This document shows positions 43,712 through 52,013 of a stretch of DNA of 64,000 nucleotides, one piece after another. A program made the position numbers and the translations under genes. The DNA lies in contig NZ_JASKLR010000018.1 of the NCBI RefSeq assembly GCF_030124325.1, forward strand, positions 1-64,000. The letters run 5' to 3'. The notes beneath the pieces were generated by a model. It did no database searches. It saw nothing but the letters and a program-made list of their open reading frames with translations, and was not told where the DNA came from. Source of the DNA: Sinorhizobium sp. 8-89. GTDB taxonomy: Bacteria; Pseudomonadota; Alphaproteobacteria; Rhizobiales; Rhizobiaceae. The stretch's first letter is position 1, and every line of letters begins with the position of its first letter.

Positions 43712-44656
43712 ATGTCGATGACCCTCAACCAGCTCTCCTCCGGCGACCTGATCGCCGATCGCCGCGCCGACTACGCAAAAATGCTCGCCGAGGCCGGTGA
43801 ACCGCAAAGCGCGGCAGAACTGATGGCCCAGGCTCTCGAACGCGCGCCGGACTGGGCCGCTGGCTGGTTTCGGTTGGCGGACTATGAAGAAAAATCTGGC
43901 CGAAAAGAGGCGGCAATCGACGCGCTGCGCAGCACACTCCGTCTCAATCCCGATGACGTTTTCGGCGCCAGCCTCAAGCTCGCACTTCTTGGGGCGACCG
44001 AGACTCCCGAACAGCCGCCGAGCGTTTACGTCGAGCGCCTCTTCGACGACTATGCGGAACGCTTCGACAAGGCCCTCGTCGAAAAGCTCGACTACAGCGT
44101 GCCCGAAAAGCTCGCAGCGCTGATCGACAGGGCGACCAACGGGCGCCATTTCCATTACGTCACCGATCTCGGCTGCGGCACCGGTCTCTTCGGCGACCGC
44201 ATCCGCCATCGCTGCGACCACCTCGAGGGCTTCGACCTATCCGCCAACATGCTGGCCAAGGCGGAGGTAAAGGCAATCTACGATCGTCTGACACAGGCGG
44301 ACCTGTCGCTTGCGCCCGAAAACTCGGGAGCGTTCGGCGAATTGCCGGCCGCAAGGGCCGATCTCGTCAGCGCGGCGGACGTGCTGATGTATCTCGGCAA
44401 TCTGGAAAGCGTCTTCCGGATCGCGGACCGGCTGCTCGTACCCGGCGGCCTCTTTGCTTTTTCGGTGGAGGACGCGGCAACGAACGAGGGGTTCATCCTC
44501 CGGCCATCGCTCCGCTACGCGCATTCCGAAGCCTACATCGCCGATGCTTGCGCCGGATGCGGATTTTCGCTGATCGGATCGGAGCGCACGGTTATTCGCA
44601 TGGATGCCGGCAGGCCGGTCGCAGGAATTCTGTTCCTCGCGCGGAAGCCTGCATAG
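43712..44656 (+). CDS. TPR-containing class I SAM methyltransferase
   Basis: About 314 residues. The N-terminal 100 residues form TPR-like helical repeats (AKMLAEAGEPQSAAELMAQALERAPDWAAGWFRLADYEEKSG...). A SAM-dependent methyltransferase domain follows, with motif I DLGCGTGLFGDRI near residue 155, then DLVSAADVLMYLGNL and LVPGGLFAFSVED. The fusion of TPR and methyltransferase suggests a protein or quinone-like acceptor bound through the TPR part. ATG 43712 or 43718 are both possible; neither has a good ribosome site, and the TTG at 43661 is less likely. Divergent from the DUF6460 gene. Confidence 0.82.
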   Translation: MSMTLNQLSSGDLIADRRADYAKMLAEAGEPQSAAELMAQALERAPDWAAGWFRLADYEEKSGRKEAAIDALRSTLRLNPDDVFGASLKLALLGATETPEQPPSVYVERLFDDYAERFDKALVEKLDYSVPEKLAALIDRATNGRHFHYVTDLGCGTGLFGDRIRHRCDHLEGFDLSANMLAKAEVKAIYDRLTQADLSLAPENSGAFGELPAARADLVSAADVLMYLGNLESVFRIADRLLVPGGLFAFSVEDAATNEGFILRPSLRYAHSEAYIADACAGCGFSLIGSERTVIRMDAGRPVAGILFLARKPA

Positions 44657-44741
44657 GACGCAACGCTGCCGCGCAAAATAGGTCAGCATTGCTTACATAT
44701 TTTTCTTGATTGTTTTTGTGCGTTGCAGCAATGCTGAAGAC

Positions 44742-44826
44742 CTGCAGCGCCGCGCGTCAGTCGTACGCGCCAAGGTCGCTGTAGCACTTTGAAATACTGC
44801 ATGATTTCGAGGAATCCTTGCAGTAG
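44742..44826 (+). repeat. RIME-type repeat, copy 5 (shortened second hairpin)
   Basis: GCAGCGCCGCGCGT...ACGCGC hairpin, CGCTGTAGCACTTTGAAATACTGCA, then a short second palindrome ending CCTTGCAG. The second half is about 20 bp shorter than in other copies. Ends 16 bp before the YitT gene. Confidence 0.75.
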
Positions 44827-44842
44827 CAATCGAGGTTTCGAC

Positions 44843-45478
44843 ATGGCACAGATCAGCAGCGTCTTCGGTCTCTGGAAGACCAGCCCTACCCGGCATACGC
44901 CTGTCGAGGACGTGCAAGGCATCTTTTCCGGCAGCCTCGTCGCCGCGCTGGGGCTCTATTTCCTCGCGAGTGCCGGGTTGCTGACCGGCAGCACCGCCGG
45001 CATCGCCTTCCTGCTGCACTACGCCACCGGCGTGAACTTCGGCCTTGCCTTCTTTCTTCTCAATCTGCCGTTCTTCTATCTCTCGCTGAAGCGGCTCGGC
45101 CCGGCTTTCACAATCAAGACCTTCATTGCGATCGCGCTCACCTCGTTTCTGACCGACATGCAGTCGCGCCTGTTTCAGATCGGCGGGATCGATCCCGCAT
45201 GGGCCGCCCTTCTCGGCGGTCTGCTGCTCGGATATGGGCTGCTGGCGCTCTACCGCCACCGCGCCAGCCTTGGCGGCGTCGGCATATTGGGCATCTACCT
45301 GCAGGAGCGTTTCGGCGTTCGTGCCGGACTGGTGCAGCTTGCGATCGACATGGTTGTTCTCGCCATCGCCTTTGCCGTGACGACGCCGTCGGTCGTCGTC
45401 TGGTCGGTGCTCGGCGCGGTCGTCCTCAACCTGTTCGTGGCAATCAACCACCGCGCCGATCGTTACATCGCATTTTGA
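44843..45478 (+). CDS. YitT family membrane protein
   Basis: A 211-residue protein with five or six membrane helices of the YitT/DUF161 type (IFSGSLVAALGLYFLASAGLLTGSTAGIAFLLHYATG; LASLGGVGILGIYLQERFG). The family has unknown transport or scaffold functions. ATG 44843 has GAGG with 7-bp spacing; ATG 44789 lies inside the repeat. It is convergent with the AhpD-like gene, with 6 bp between their stops. Confidence 0.88.
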   Translation: MAQISSVFGLWKTSPTRHTPVEDVQGIFSGSLVAALGLYFLASAGLLTGSTAGIAFLLHYATGVNFGLAFFLLNLPFFYLSLKRLGPAFTIKTFIAIALTSFLTDMQSRLFQIGGIDPAWAALLGGLLLGYGLLALYRHRASLGGVGILGIYLQERFGVRAGLVQLAIDMVVLAIAFAVTTPSVVVWSVLGAVVLNLFVAINHRADRYIAF

Positions 45479-45484
45479 AAGTGC

Positions 45485-45946
45485 TTATGCGGCCTCCGCC
45501 GGCGCGTCGATCGGAGGAAGTGCGCGGAAGCCGACGCAGAGGCGATTCCACACGTTCATGGTGCCGATCGCAACGGTGATTTTGGTCATTTCCTCTTCCG
45601 TGAAATGCGCCTTCAAAGCTTCATAGGCGTCGTCGGGGGCGCGGGTCGCGGCCACGTTCGTCAGCGCTTCGGTCCAGCCCAGCACGGCGCGCTCTCGCTC
45701 GTCGTAGTGCGGCGATTCGCGCCAGACGCAGACGAGATTGATCCATTGCTCGCTAAGACCGCTGTGACGGGCCTCCTTGCTATGCATGTCGACGCAGAAG
45801 GCGCAGCCGTTGATCTGCGACGCACGTAGCTTGATCAGGTGGATCAGGCGAAGCTCTATCCCCGAGCCTTTGACATAGCTGTCGAGCGCCGCGACGGCTT
45901 TGTAGGCGTCCGGCGCGGCTTTGGCGAAGTTGAAACGCGGCTGCAT
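45485..45946 (-). CDS. AhpD-like carboxymuconolactone decarboxylase family protein
   Basis: A 153-residue protein of the CMD/AhpD fold with the peroxidatic CxxC motif INGCAFCVDMHSKEA (C48, C51 approximately) and a downstream histidine. Such single-domain proteins are thiol peroxidase-like antioxidants. It is encoded directly downstream (30 bp) of an Rrf2 regulator with three cysteines on the same strand, which fits a small redox-responsive unit. The substrate is unknown; decarboxylase activity is unlikely given the CxxC motif. Confidence 0.87.
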   Translation of the reverse strand: MQPRFNFAKAAPDAYKAVAALDSYVKGSGIELRLIHLIKLRASQINGCAFCVDMHSKEARHSGLSEQWINLVCVWRESPHYDERERAVLGWTEALTNVAATRAPDDAYEALKAHFTEEEMTKITVAIGTMNVWNRLCVGFRALPPIDAPAEAA

Positions 45947-45976
45947 GCTCTTCTCCTTGGTTTGTGAGCTGGTCGG

Positions 45977-46483
45977 TCAGGCACTCACGCCTGATTTTCG
46001 CTCATGCGTGGCAAGAAAACGGTTCGTCCGGGCCGCGATCGCGCCATCGCGGTCGATCGAATTTAGGTCCGCCATGATGTCGGCGATCGTCACTCGCCGC
46101 AGTTCGGCACGGTAGGCCTGCTCCGCCCTGAGCATCGCCACATTGATCGTGCAGGGCGCAGTCGGCTTGCACTCATAGGGATCGGGACCGCGCAATCGGA
46201 TTTCGTTGCAGCGAAAGGCCGGATCCGGACCCTCGACGGCGAGAACGATATCGAGCAGCGTTATCTTTTCCGGGGCGCGGGCAAGCCTGTAGCCGCCCTT
46301 CGGGCCTGGCACCGCCTCGAGCAGGCCTTCACCCGACATCGCCTGGAGATGTTTCAGGAGATAGCTGGTCGATACACCGTGAAACTCGGCGAGTGCCGCA
46401 GCCGAAAGCGTGCTGCCTGGCCGAAGACAGCTCAGCATCGTCACGCTGTGAATGGCCTGTTCGACGCCGTCTCCAAGTTTCAT
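45977..46483 (-). CDS. Rrf2-family regulator with C-x12-C-x5-C cluster
   Basis: A 168-residue Rrf2 protein: winged helix (LAEFHGVSTSYLLKHLQAMSGEGLLEAVPGPKGGYRLARAPEKITLLDIV) then three cysteines in FRCNE...YECKPTAPC, spaced C-x12-C-x5-C, able to hold an Fe-S cluster or form disulphides. It is the first gene of a unit with the AhpD-like peroxidase. A perfect 9-bp dyad lies only 11 bp upstream of the ATG, in the short region shared with the divergent helicase gene, and is the probable autoregulatory operator. Confidence 0.87.
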   Translation of the reverse strand: MKLGDGVEQAIHSVTMLSCLRPGSTLSAAALAEFHGVSTSYLLKHLQAMSGEGLLEAVPGPKGGYRLARAPEKITLLDIVLAVEGPDPAFRCNEIRLRGPDPYECKPTAPCTINVAMLRAEQAYRAELRRVTIADIMADLNSIDRDGAIAARTNRFLATHERKSGVSA

Positions 46484-46494
46484 CGCACTCTCCT

Positions 46495-46519
46495 ATCATG
46501 GATGTTTTTTATCCATGAT
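46495..46519. promoter_or_regulatory. Perfect 9-bp dyad, probable Rrf2 operator
   Basis: Arms atcatggat (46495-46503) and atccatgat (46511-46519), 7 nt apart. The 25-bp size suits an Rrf2 dimer. It lies between the Rrf2 start (46483) and the divergent helicase gene. Confidence 0.65.
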
Positions 46520-46597
46520 TATCTCGGAGTCAAGTTGTTGCCGCCAATGCCACACTCAGGCTTCTCTTTTGCCGAACATGATCTACTTTTGTTCCCC

Positions 46598-49144
46598 GTG
46601 AACAGGATCGATTCCCCATTGCCGGATAGCGACGTGCTGACGTTGCCGACGCCGTTTCTCCGGTGGTTCGCCGAGAAGGGCTGGCGACCCCGCGCCCACC
46701 AGCTCGAATTGCTGTCGCGCGCAGAAGCGGGAGAAAGCACGCTTCTGATCGCGCCGACCGGAGCCGGCAAGACCCTTGCCGGATTTCTGCCGTCGCTCGT
46801 CGATATCACCCGGCGCGGCAAAATTCCGCCCGGATCGCCCTTTGTCGGCATTCACACGCTCTACATATCGCCGCTGAAGGCGCTTGCGGTCGATATCGAG
46901 CGCAACCTGATGAAGCCCGTGGCGCAGATGGGTCTGCCGGTCCGGATCGAGAACCGCACGGGCGACACGCCGCAGGCCAAGCGCCAGCGCCAGAGACTCA
47001 ATCCACCCGACATCCTGCTGACCACACCCGAGCAGCTGGCCCTGCTCATAGCCAACGGCGAGGCGGAGCGCTTCTTCAAGGATCTGCGCTACGTCGTGCT
47101 CGACGAGTTGCACTCGCTGGTCACCTCGAAGCGCGGACATCTGCTGTCGCTCGGTCTTGCGCGCCTGCGCCGGCTCGCGCCCGACCTCCAGACGACCGGC
47201 CTTTCGGCGACGGTCGCCGAGCCGATGGAGCTGCAACGCTGGCTCGTGGCCCAGACCGAGGAACAAGAAAACCACGCCGGGCTGATCACCGTTTCCGGCG
47301 GTGCGAAGCCGGAAATTTTGATCCTGCGGACCGAGGAGCACGTGCCCTGGGCAGGACATTCGGCACGCTATGCGATCGCCGACGTCTATGCCGCGATCAA
47401 GGATCACGGCACGACGCTGCTCTTCGTCAACACCCGCAGCCAGGCGGAAATGCTGTTCCAGGAACTCTGGACGATCAACGACGACAATCTGCCGATCGCG
47501 CTCCATCACGGTTCACTCGATGTCGCGCAGCGCCGCAAGGTCGAGGCCGCCATGTCGGAAAACCGGCTGCGCGCCGTCGTCGCCACATCCACCCTCGATC
47601 TGGGCATCGACTGGGGCGATGTCGATCTTGTCGTCCATGTCGGCGCGCCGAAAGGGGCGAGCCGCCTTGCCCAACGTATCGGTCGCGCAAACCACCGCAT
47701 GGACGAGCCGAGCCGCGCGATCCTCGTGCCTGCCAACCGTTTCGAAGTGATGGAATGCCAGGCGGCACTCGACGCCAACTACATCGGCGCGCAGGATACG
47801 CCGCCGGTCGGTCAGGGCGCGCTCGACGTGCTCGCCCAGCATGTGCTCGGAATCGCTTGCGCCCAGCCCTTCGATGCCGTTGATCTTCATCGGGAGATCA
47901 CCAGCGCCGCTCCCTATGCGCATCTCTCCTGGGAGACGTTCGAGCGCATCGTCGATTTCGTCGCCACGGGCGGCTATGCGCTTCGCACCTACGAGCGCTA
48001 TGCCCGCATCCGCAAGACGAAGGACGGGCTCTGGCGGGTGTCGAATCCGATGGTGGCTCAGCAATACCGCCTCAACGTCGGCACCATCGTCGAATCGCCG
48101 ATGCTGAACGTGCGCATGGTCAAGCGTAACGCGCGCGGCTCGCTCGGCCGCGGCGGCATGACGCTCGGCAAGGTAGAGGAATATTTCCTGGAAATGCTGT
48201 CGCCGGGCGACACCTTTGTCTTTTCCGGCAAGGTCGTGCGCTTCGAAGGCATCCGCGAGAATGAATGCCTCGTCTCCCAGGCCTTCTCTTTCGACCCCAA
48301 GGTGCCGACTTATGCTGGCGGCAAGTTTCCGCTATCCACCTATCTCGCCGCGCAGGTGCGCAAGATGCTTGCCGATCCGGCGCGCCACGCTTCATTGCCG
48401 GACCAGGTGCGCGACTGGCTGGCGCTGCAGAAAGACATCTCCATGCTGCCGCGCGAGGACGAGCTGCTGATCGAAACGTTCCCGCGCGGCAGTCGGCATT
48501 ATATGGTGATCTATGCCTTCGAAGGGCGGCTCGCCCACCAGACGCTCGGCATGCTTTTGACCCGCCGTCTCGACCGCGCCGGGCTGAAACCGCTCGGCTT
48601 CGTCGCCACCGACTATTCTCTCGCGGTCTGGGGGCTCGATGATCTGGGCAACGCCTTTCGTGCCCGCCGGCCATCACTGGCGCAACTCTTCGACGAAGAC
48701 ATGCTTGGCGACGACCTCGAAGCCTGGCTGAACGAGTCCTTCCTCCTGAAACGTACCTTCCGCAACTGCGCCGTGATCGCCGGGCTCATCGATCAGCGCC
48801 ACCCGGGCAAAGAGAAGACCGGACGGCAGATTACCGTTTCCGCCGATCTCATTTACGACGTATTGCGAGCGCACGAGCCGGACCACATTCTGCTGGAAGC
48901 AACACGCAGCGACGCCGCGACTGGACTTTTGGACATCGGTCGGCTCGGATCTATGCTGAAACGAATCAAGGGGCACATCACCCACCGCCGACTCGATCAT
49001 ATCTCGCCGCTCGCGGTTCCGGTCATGCTTGAGATCGGACGCGAAGCGGTCCAGGGAGAGGCGCACGACTTCCTGCTTTCGGAAGCCGCCGACGATTTGA
49101 TCAACGAAGCGATGGGCGGCGAGCCCGATGTTGTGATCCGGTGA
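46598..49144 (+). CDS. Ligase-associated DEXH-box helicase (Lhr-core type)
   Basis: About 848 residues. Helicase core: Walker A APTGAGKT, DELHSL (Walker B), SATVAEP, and domain 2 with TLDLGIDWGDVDLVVHVGAP and QRIGRANHR; then the winged-helix and Lhr-specific C-terminal part. The pairing with the downstream phosphoesterase marks it as the DNA-ligase-associated DEXH helicase (TIGR04121-type), part of a bacterial DNA repair set that normally also has an exonuclease and an ATP-dependent ligase; those two are not in this window. Start is uncertain: GTG 46598 gives the usual family N-terminus; ATG 46547 is the alternative, and neither has a ribosome site. Confidence 0.88.
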   Translation: MNRIDSPLPDSDVLTLPTPFLRWFAEKGWRPRAHQLELLSRAEAGESTLLIAPTGAGKTLAGFLPSLVDITRRGKIPPGSPFVGIHTLYISPLKALAVDIERNLMKPVAQMGLPVRIENRTGDTPQAKRQRQRLNPPDILLTTPEQLALLIANGEAERFFKDLRYVVLDELHSLVTSKRGHLLSLGLARLRRLAPDLQTTGLSATVAEPMELQRWLVAQTEEQENHAGLITVSGGAKPEILILRTEEHVPWAGHSARYAIADVYAAIKDHGTTLLFVNTRSQAEMLFQELWTINDDNLPIALHHGSLDVAQRRKVEAAMSENRLRAVVATSTLDLGIDWGDVDLVVHVGAPKGASRLAQRIGRANHRMDEPSRAILVPANRFEVMECQAALDANYIGAQDTPPVGQGALDVLAQHVLGIACAQPFDAVDLHREITSAAPYAHLSWETFERIVDFVATGGYALRTYERYARIRKTKDGLWRVSNPMVAQQYRLNVGTIVESPMLNVRMVKRNARGSLGRGGMTLGKVEEYFLEMLSPGDTFVFSGKVVRFEGIRENECLVSQAFSFDPKVPTYAGGKFPLSTYLAAQVRKMLADPARHASLPDQVRDWLALQKDISMLPREDELLIETFPRGSRHYMVIYAFEGRLAHQTLGMLLTRRLDRAGLKPLGFVATDYSLAVWGLDDLGNAFRARRPSLAQLFDEDMLGDDLEAWLNESFLLKRTFRNCAVIAGLIDQRHPGKEKTGRQITVSADLIYDVLRAHEPDHILLEATRSDAATGLLDIGRLGSMLKRIKGHITHRRLDHISPLAVPVMLEIGREAVQGEAHDFLLSEAADDLINEAMGGEPDVVIR

Positions 49145-49159
49145 AGAGACACGGAAAGA

Positions 49160-49885
49160 ATGCATCGCCTCGTACATGCGATATCTCCCCCGTCAGGGAC
49201 GGCACTCCTGCAGGCGCGCACGGCGATCAATGGCGTCGCGGGCATCTGCGATCCCTTGGGCGGACTCTATTTGCCGGAAACCAGAACGCTCGTCGTTTCC
49301 GATCTTCATCTCGAGAAAGGTTCCGCCTTCGCCCGACGCGGCATGATGCTGCCGCCCTACGACACGCTTGCGACGCTGCGCGTGCTCGAAGCGGTCATCG
49401 CTCGCCACAATCCGAATACCGTGATCAGCTTGGGAGACAATTTCCACGACCGTGTCGGATCGGGAGCAATGCCCGAGACGTTCCGCCACATGGTCGCGAC
49501 CATGGCACGCGGACGCGAGTGGATCTGGATCAACGGCAATCACGATCCTGACGGCACCTCGGGGCTGCCGGGAGCCTCCATGGACGAGCTTCACCACGCC
49601 GGTCTCATCTTCCGCCATGAACCGTCGAAAGGCGATGCCAGCGCCGAAATCGCGGGACACCTGCATCCGGCGGCCACGGTCAGGCGTCGGGACAAGTCGG
49701 TCCGGCGCGCGTGCTTCGCGACGGATGGAAAGCGCCTCGTGATGCCGGCCTTCGGAGTTACGACCGGCGGCCTCGACCTGCGCCACCGGGCGATGAGCGG
49801 CCTCTTCGATCGCGGCAAGCTGGTTGCTCATATGCTTGGCCGCGATCGCATCTACTCGGTTCGTTACGACAATCTCATCGGCTGA
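49160..49885 (+). CDS. Ligase-associated metallophosphoesterase PdeM-like
   Basis: A 241-residue calcineurin-like phosphoesterase. Metal-binding motifs in order: SDLHLEKGSAFARRG, SLGDNFHD, INGNHD and IAGHLHP, all intact. The LEKG form of the first motif is typical of the DNA-ligase-associated phosphoesterase/endonuclease group (TIGR04123-type). It starts 15 bp after the helicase stop with GGAAAG upstream, so the two are cotranscribed and probably act together on damaged DNA. Cytoplasmic; no signal peptide. Confidence 0.88.
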   Translation: MHRLVHAISPPSGTALLQARTAINGVAGICDPLGGLYLPETRTLVVSDLHLEKGSAFARRGMMLPPYDTLATLRVLEAVIARHNPNTVISLGDNFHDRVGSGAMPETFRHMVATMARGREWIWINGNHDPDGTSGLPGASMDELHHAGLIFRHEPSKGDASAEIAGHLHPAATVRRRDKSVRRACFATDGKRLVMPAFGVTTGGLDLRHRAMSGLFDRGKLVAHMLGRDRIYSVRYDNLIG

Positions 49886-49908
49886 GGCAGGTCAACGCCC
49901 CGCACCAA

Positions 49909-50009
49909 CAGCGCCGCGCGTCGTATCAGACGCGCAAAGCACGCTGCAGCAATTTGAATTGCTGTATGTATGTATCCTTAAATCGGCTACGATTTAAGGA
50001 TACATGCAG
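49909..50009 (+). repeat. RIME-type repeat, copy 6 (best preserved)
   Basis: Hairpin gcgcgtc-gtat-(ca)gacgcgc, then CTGCAGCAATTTGAATTGCTG, then the second hairpin tatccttaaatcg-gcta-cgatttaaggata with flanking TGCA. Lies between the convergent pdeM-like and DHFR-like genes. Confidence 0.85.
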
Positions 50010-50027
50010 TAGCCGTCGGCAGGCGGT

Positions 50028-50585
50028 TCAGGCCGCTTTCGGGGCGTAGCGCAAAATGACGCTGCCGTTGGATAGCGGACGTGCTTCCAGCAGACTGAAC
50101 GGCCTCGCGTCCTCGGCCTTCTTGAAGAACGGCGTGCCGTCACCGAGCTGCACGGGAACGAGACAAAGCATGATCTCGTCGACGACGTTCTCCGGTAGGA
50201 GCGACGCGACGAGGTCGGCGCTCCCGAAGATGTAGAGGTTCTTCTCGCTCTCGCCCTTCAGTCGCCGCAATTCGGTGGCGGCGTCGCGAACGACGCGGCT
50301 GTTGTTCCAATCCGCCTTTTCCATCGTGCGCGAGGCAACGATTTTCGGAAGAGCATTCATATAGGTCTTCACCCGGCCCTCCCCTTCCGCCGTCGGCCAG
50401 TAGGCCGCCATGCCCTCGTAGGTGACCCTACCGAAGACAAGCGCCTGCGCCTTGGCTCCAAATTCCAGGCTGAGCGCTTCCAGTTCCGGCCCCCAGGCAC
50501 GGTTATGAAAGTCGAGGTCCCATTTCTTGGTGCCTTCGAAGTACCCGTCGAGCGTGACCAAATTCCAAACGATGACCTTGCCCAT
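50028..50585 (-). CDS. RibD C-terminal/DHFR-like reductase family protein
   Basis: A 185-residue protein of the RibD_C (dihydrofolate-reductase-like) fold: VIWNLVTLDGYFEGTKKWDLDFHNR at the start, ALVFGRVTYEGMAAYWP, PKIVASRTMEKADWNNSRVV, and NLYIFGSADLVASLLPENVVDEIMLCLVPVQLGDGTPFF. Such stand-alone proteins are NADPH-dependent reductases of unknown substrate, often induced by small-molecule stress. ATG 50585 with GGAG upstream fits the conserved start. A perfect 13-bp palindrome lies 14 bp before the gene. Confidence 0.87.
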   Translation of the reverse strand: MGKVIVWNLVTLDGYFEGTKKWDLDFHNRAWGPELEALSLEFGAKAQALVFGRVTYEGMAAYWPTAEGEGRVKTYMNALPKIVASRTMEKADWNNSRVVRDAATELRRLKGESEKNLYIFGSADLVASLLPENVVDEIMLCLVPVQLGDGTPFFKKAEDARPFSLLEARPLSNGSVILRYAPKAA

Positions 50586-50598
50586 GACTCCATCCTCC

Positions 50599-50633
50599 AT
50601 GAAAACTGCTTGCATAAGTGAAGCAGTTTTCAT
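50599..50633. promoter_or_regulatory. Perfect 13-bp palindrome upstream of DHFR-like gene
   Basis: Arms atgaaaactgctt (50599-50611) and aagcagttttcat (50621-50633) with 9 nt between. No T-run, and it is at the 5' side of the gene, so operator is more likely than terminator. No regulator gene is adjacent that obviously matches. Confidence 0.6.
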
Positions 50634-50746
50634 CATAGCGAACCACTTTCAAATTGCAACCAGTACATTCGAGAAGTGCGCAGAGACCGCCTTCCCGAAG
50701 AAGGGAGGCGTCCGCCAAGGTGAAACAAGCCGCGCCGCAAGCGACC

Positions 50747-50983
50747 TTAGAAAGCGTTGAAGGTCAGGGTCGTCAACGAGCGGGAAATACCTTGCACCGA
50801 GGCGATATTGTCGTTGATGAACTTGCCGATATCCTCGCCCTCCTGAATGTAGATCTTCAGAAGCAAATCGTAGTCACCGCTCGTCGAATACATCTCCGAG
50901 ACGATCTCCTTGCGGTAGATCTCGTCGGCCACCTCATAGGTCTTGCCGGGAGCGCATTGCAGCTGGACAAAAATCGGTTTCAT
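50747..50983 (-). CDS. Stand-alone Lrp/AsnC ligand-binding (RAM) domain protein
   Basis: A 78-residue protein made only of the Lrp/AsnC effector domain (FVQLQCAPGKTYEVADEIYRKEIVSEMYSTSGDYDLLLKIYI...), without the DNA-binding domain. Such proteins form oligomers and bind amino acids, possibly modulating full-length Lrp proteins. The ATG at 50983 follows GGAAG. Not a truncation scar: the start, ribosome site and complete fold suggest an intact gene, and the same stand-alone form is common in alphaproteobacteria. Confidence 0.85.
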   Translation of the reverse strand: MKPIFVQLQCAPGKTYEVADEIYRKEIVSEMYSTSGDYDLLLKIYIQEGEDIGKFINDNIASVQGISRSLTTLTFNAF

Positions 50984-51092
50984 GGAACTTCCTCTGCTTC
51001 CCGGAGCGCTGCGCCGTCGTCAAGGAGCGCTCCGTCGTAAAATACCTTTCCTTCCTTAGACCGCCACCACGCAAAAGGGAATGTGAGAAGGC

Positions 51093-51196
51093 CTGCTGCA
51101 TGTTTCCTTCAATCGTGCCGATTAAGGATAAGAACATGCGCAATTCAAAGTGCTACAGCGTCCTTTGCGCGTCCGATAGGACGCGCGGCGCTGTAG
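51093..51196 (-). repeat. RIME-type repeat, copy 7
   Basis: Reverse orientation: CTGCATGTTTCCTTCAATCG/CGATTAAGGATAAG hairpin (imperfect), CAATTCAAAGTGCTACAGCG, then gcgcgtccgataggacgcgc hairpin and GGCGCTGTAG. Lies just downstream of the TIGR02186 gene. Confidence 0.8.
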
Positions 51197-51209
51197 TCGA
51201 CAAGAAAAG

Positions 51210-52013
51210 CTATTCCTTGCGGAAGAGCAGGCTCGCTCCCCAACCCGTGATGACGGCCAGAAGCACGGCAACGAGACCGTAGATCACGGGCTGGTCATGC
51301 GCCGCGCGGGTGATCGCCTGCTCGAGGCCGGTTTTGACGACCCTCAGCGGCAGCGCCTTCGCGGCAACGAAGACGCCGTCCCGGAAAAGATAGGCGCGCA
51401 CGATATGTACGCCATTCGGCACGTTGGCCGGAAGGCGCACGGATGCCTTGAAAAGACTCGAACTGATGAACTGTACTCCGCCCGGGTCGCGCTGATAGAC
51501 ACCGCTCGTCTCCCTGATCTGGCGGAAAGCGTTGCGGAACTCGCCGAGATTGCTGCCATCGCCGACGAAACCCAAGGGCACGAGGCGCATGTGGTCGACG
51601 CCAATGCCCATGTTGCCCATCTCGCCGGGCGGCGCGATCGTCTCGATGTCACGCGTGCTCGACAGCGAATAGGACTCCGGCACCAGCTCGAAGGTCATCG
51701 AACTGGTATTCACCCAGATGCCGAAGACGCGCTGCTTCTTGCGCACCGTTGCGTTTTCCTTCGGTCCTTCGAGGGTGACGATGATGTTGTACTTGCCCTG
51801 GGCAAGGAGATTCCCGTCGAATCCGTCGATGGCGCCGAAGATCGTCAGGTCCGCCCCGCGGAAGTCTGAGGTGATGGAGATCTCGTCCGTCGAGATGCCG
51901 ATCTCGAGCTTCTCGGTGAAATCCGAGGCGTCCTCATCCTGAAGCTGCGCAGCGGCCGGTGCAGCCAGGGCAAGGACCAGGGAAACGAAACCTATGCGCG
52001 CGAGATCGAACAT
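51210..52013 (-). CDS. TIGR02186 family membrane-anchored exported protein
   Basis: A 267-residue protein: signal peptide (residues 1-22, ending APAAA), a large periplasmic beta-rich domain (EKLEIGISTDEISITSDFRGADLTIFGAIDG...), and one C-terminal membrane helix (VIYGLVAVLLAVITGWGASLLF) with a short basic tail. This is the layout of the alphaproteobacterial TIGR02186 family, of unknown function. Its ATG overlaps the TauE/SafE stop by one base, so it is likely an accessory of that exporter. Confidence 0.85.
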   Translation of the reverse strand: MFDLARIGFVSLVLALAAPAAAQLQDEDASDFTEKLEIGISTDEISITSDFRGADLTIFGAIDGFDGNLLAQGKYNIIVTLEGPKENATVRKKQRVFGIWVNTSSMTFELVPESYSLSSTRDIETIAPPGEMGNMGIGVDHMRLVPLGFVGDGSNLGEFRNAFRQIRETSGVYQRDPGGVQFISSSLFKASVRLPANVPNGVHIVRAYLFRDGVFVAAKALPLRVVKTGLEQAITRAAHDQPVIYGLVAVLLAVITGWGASLLFRKE

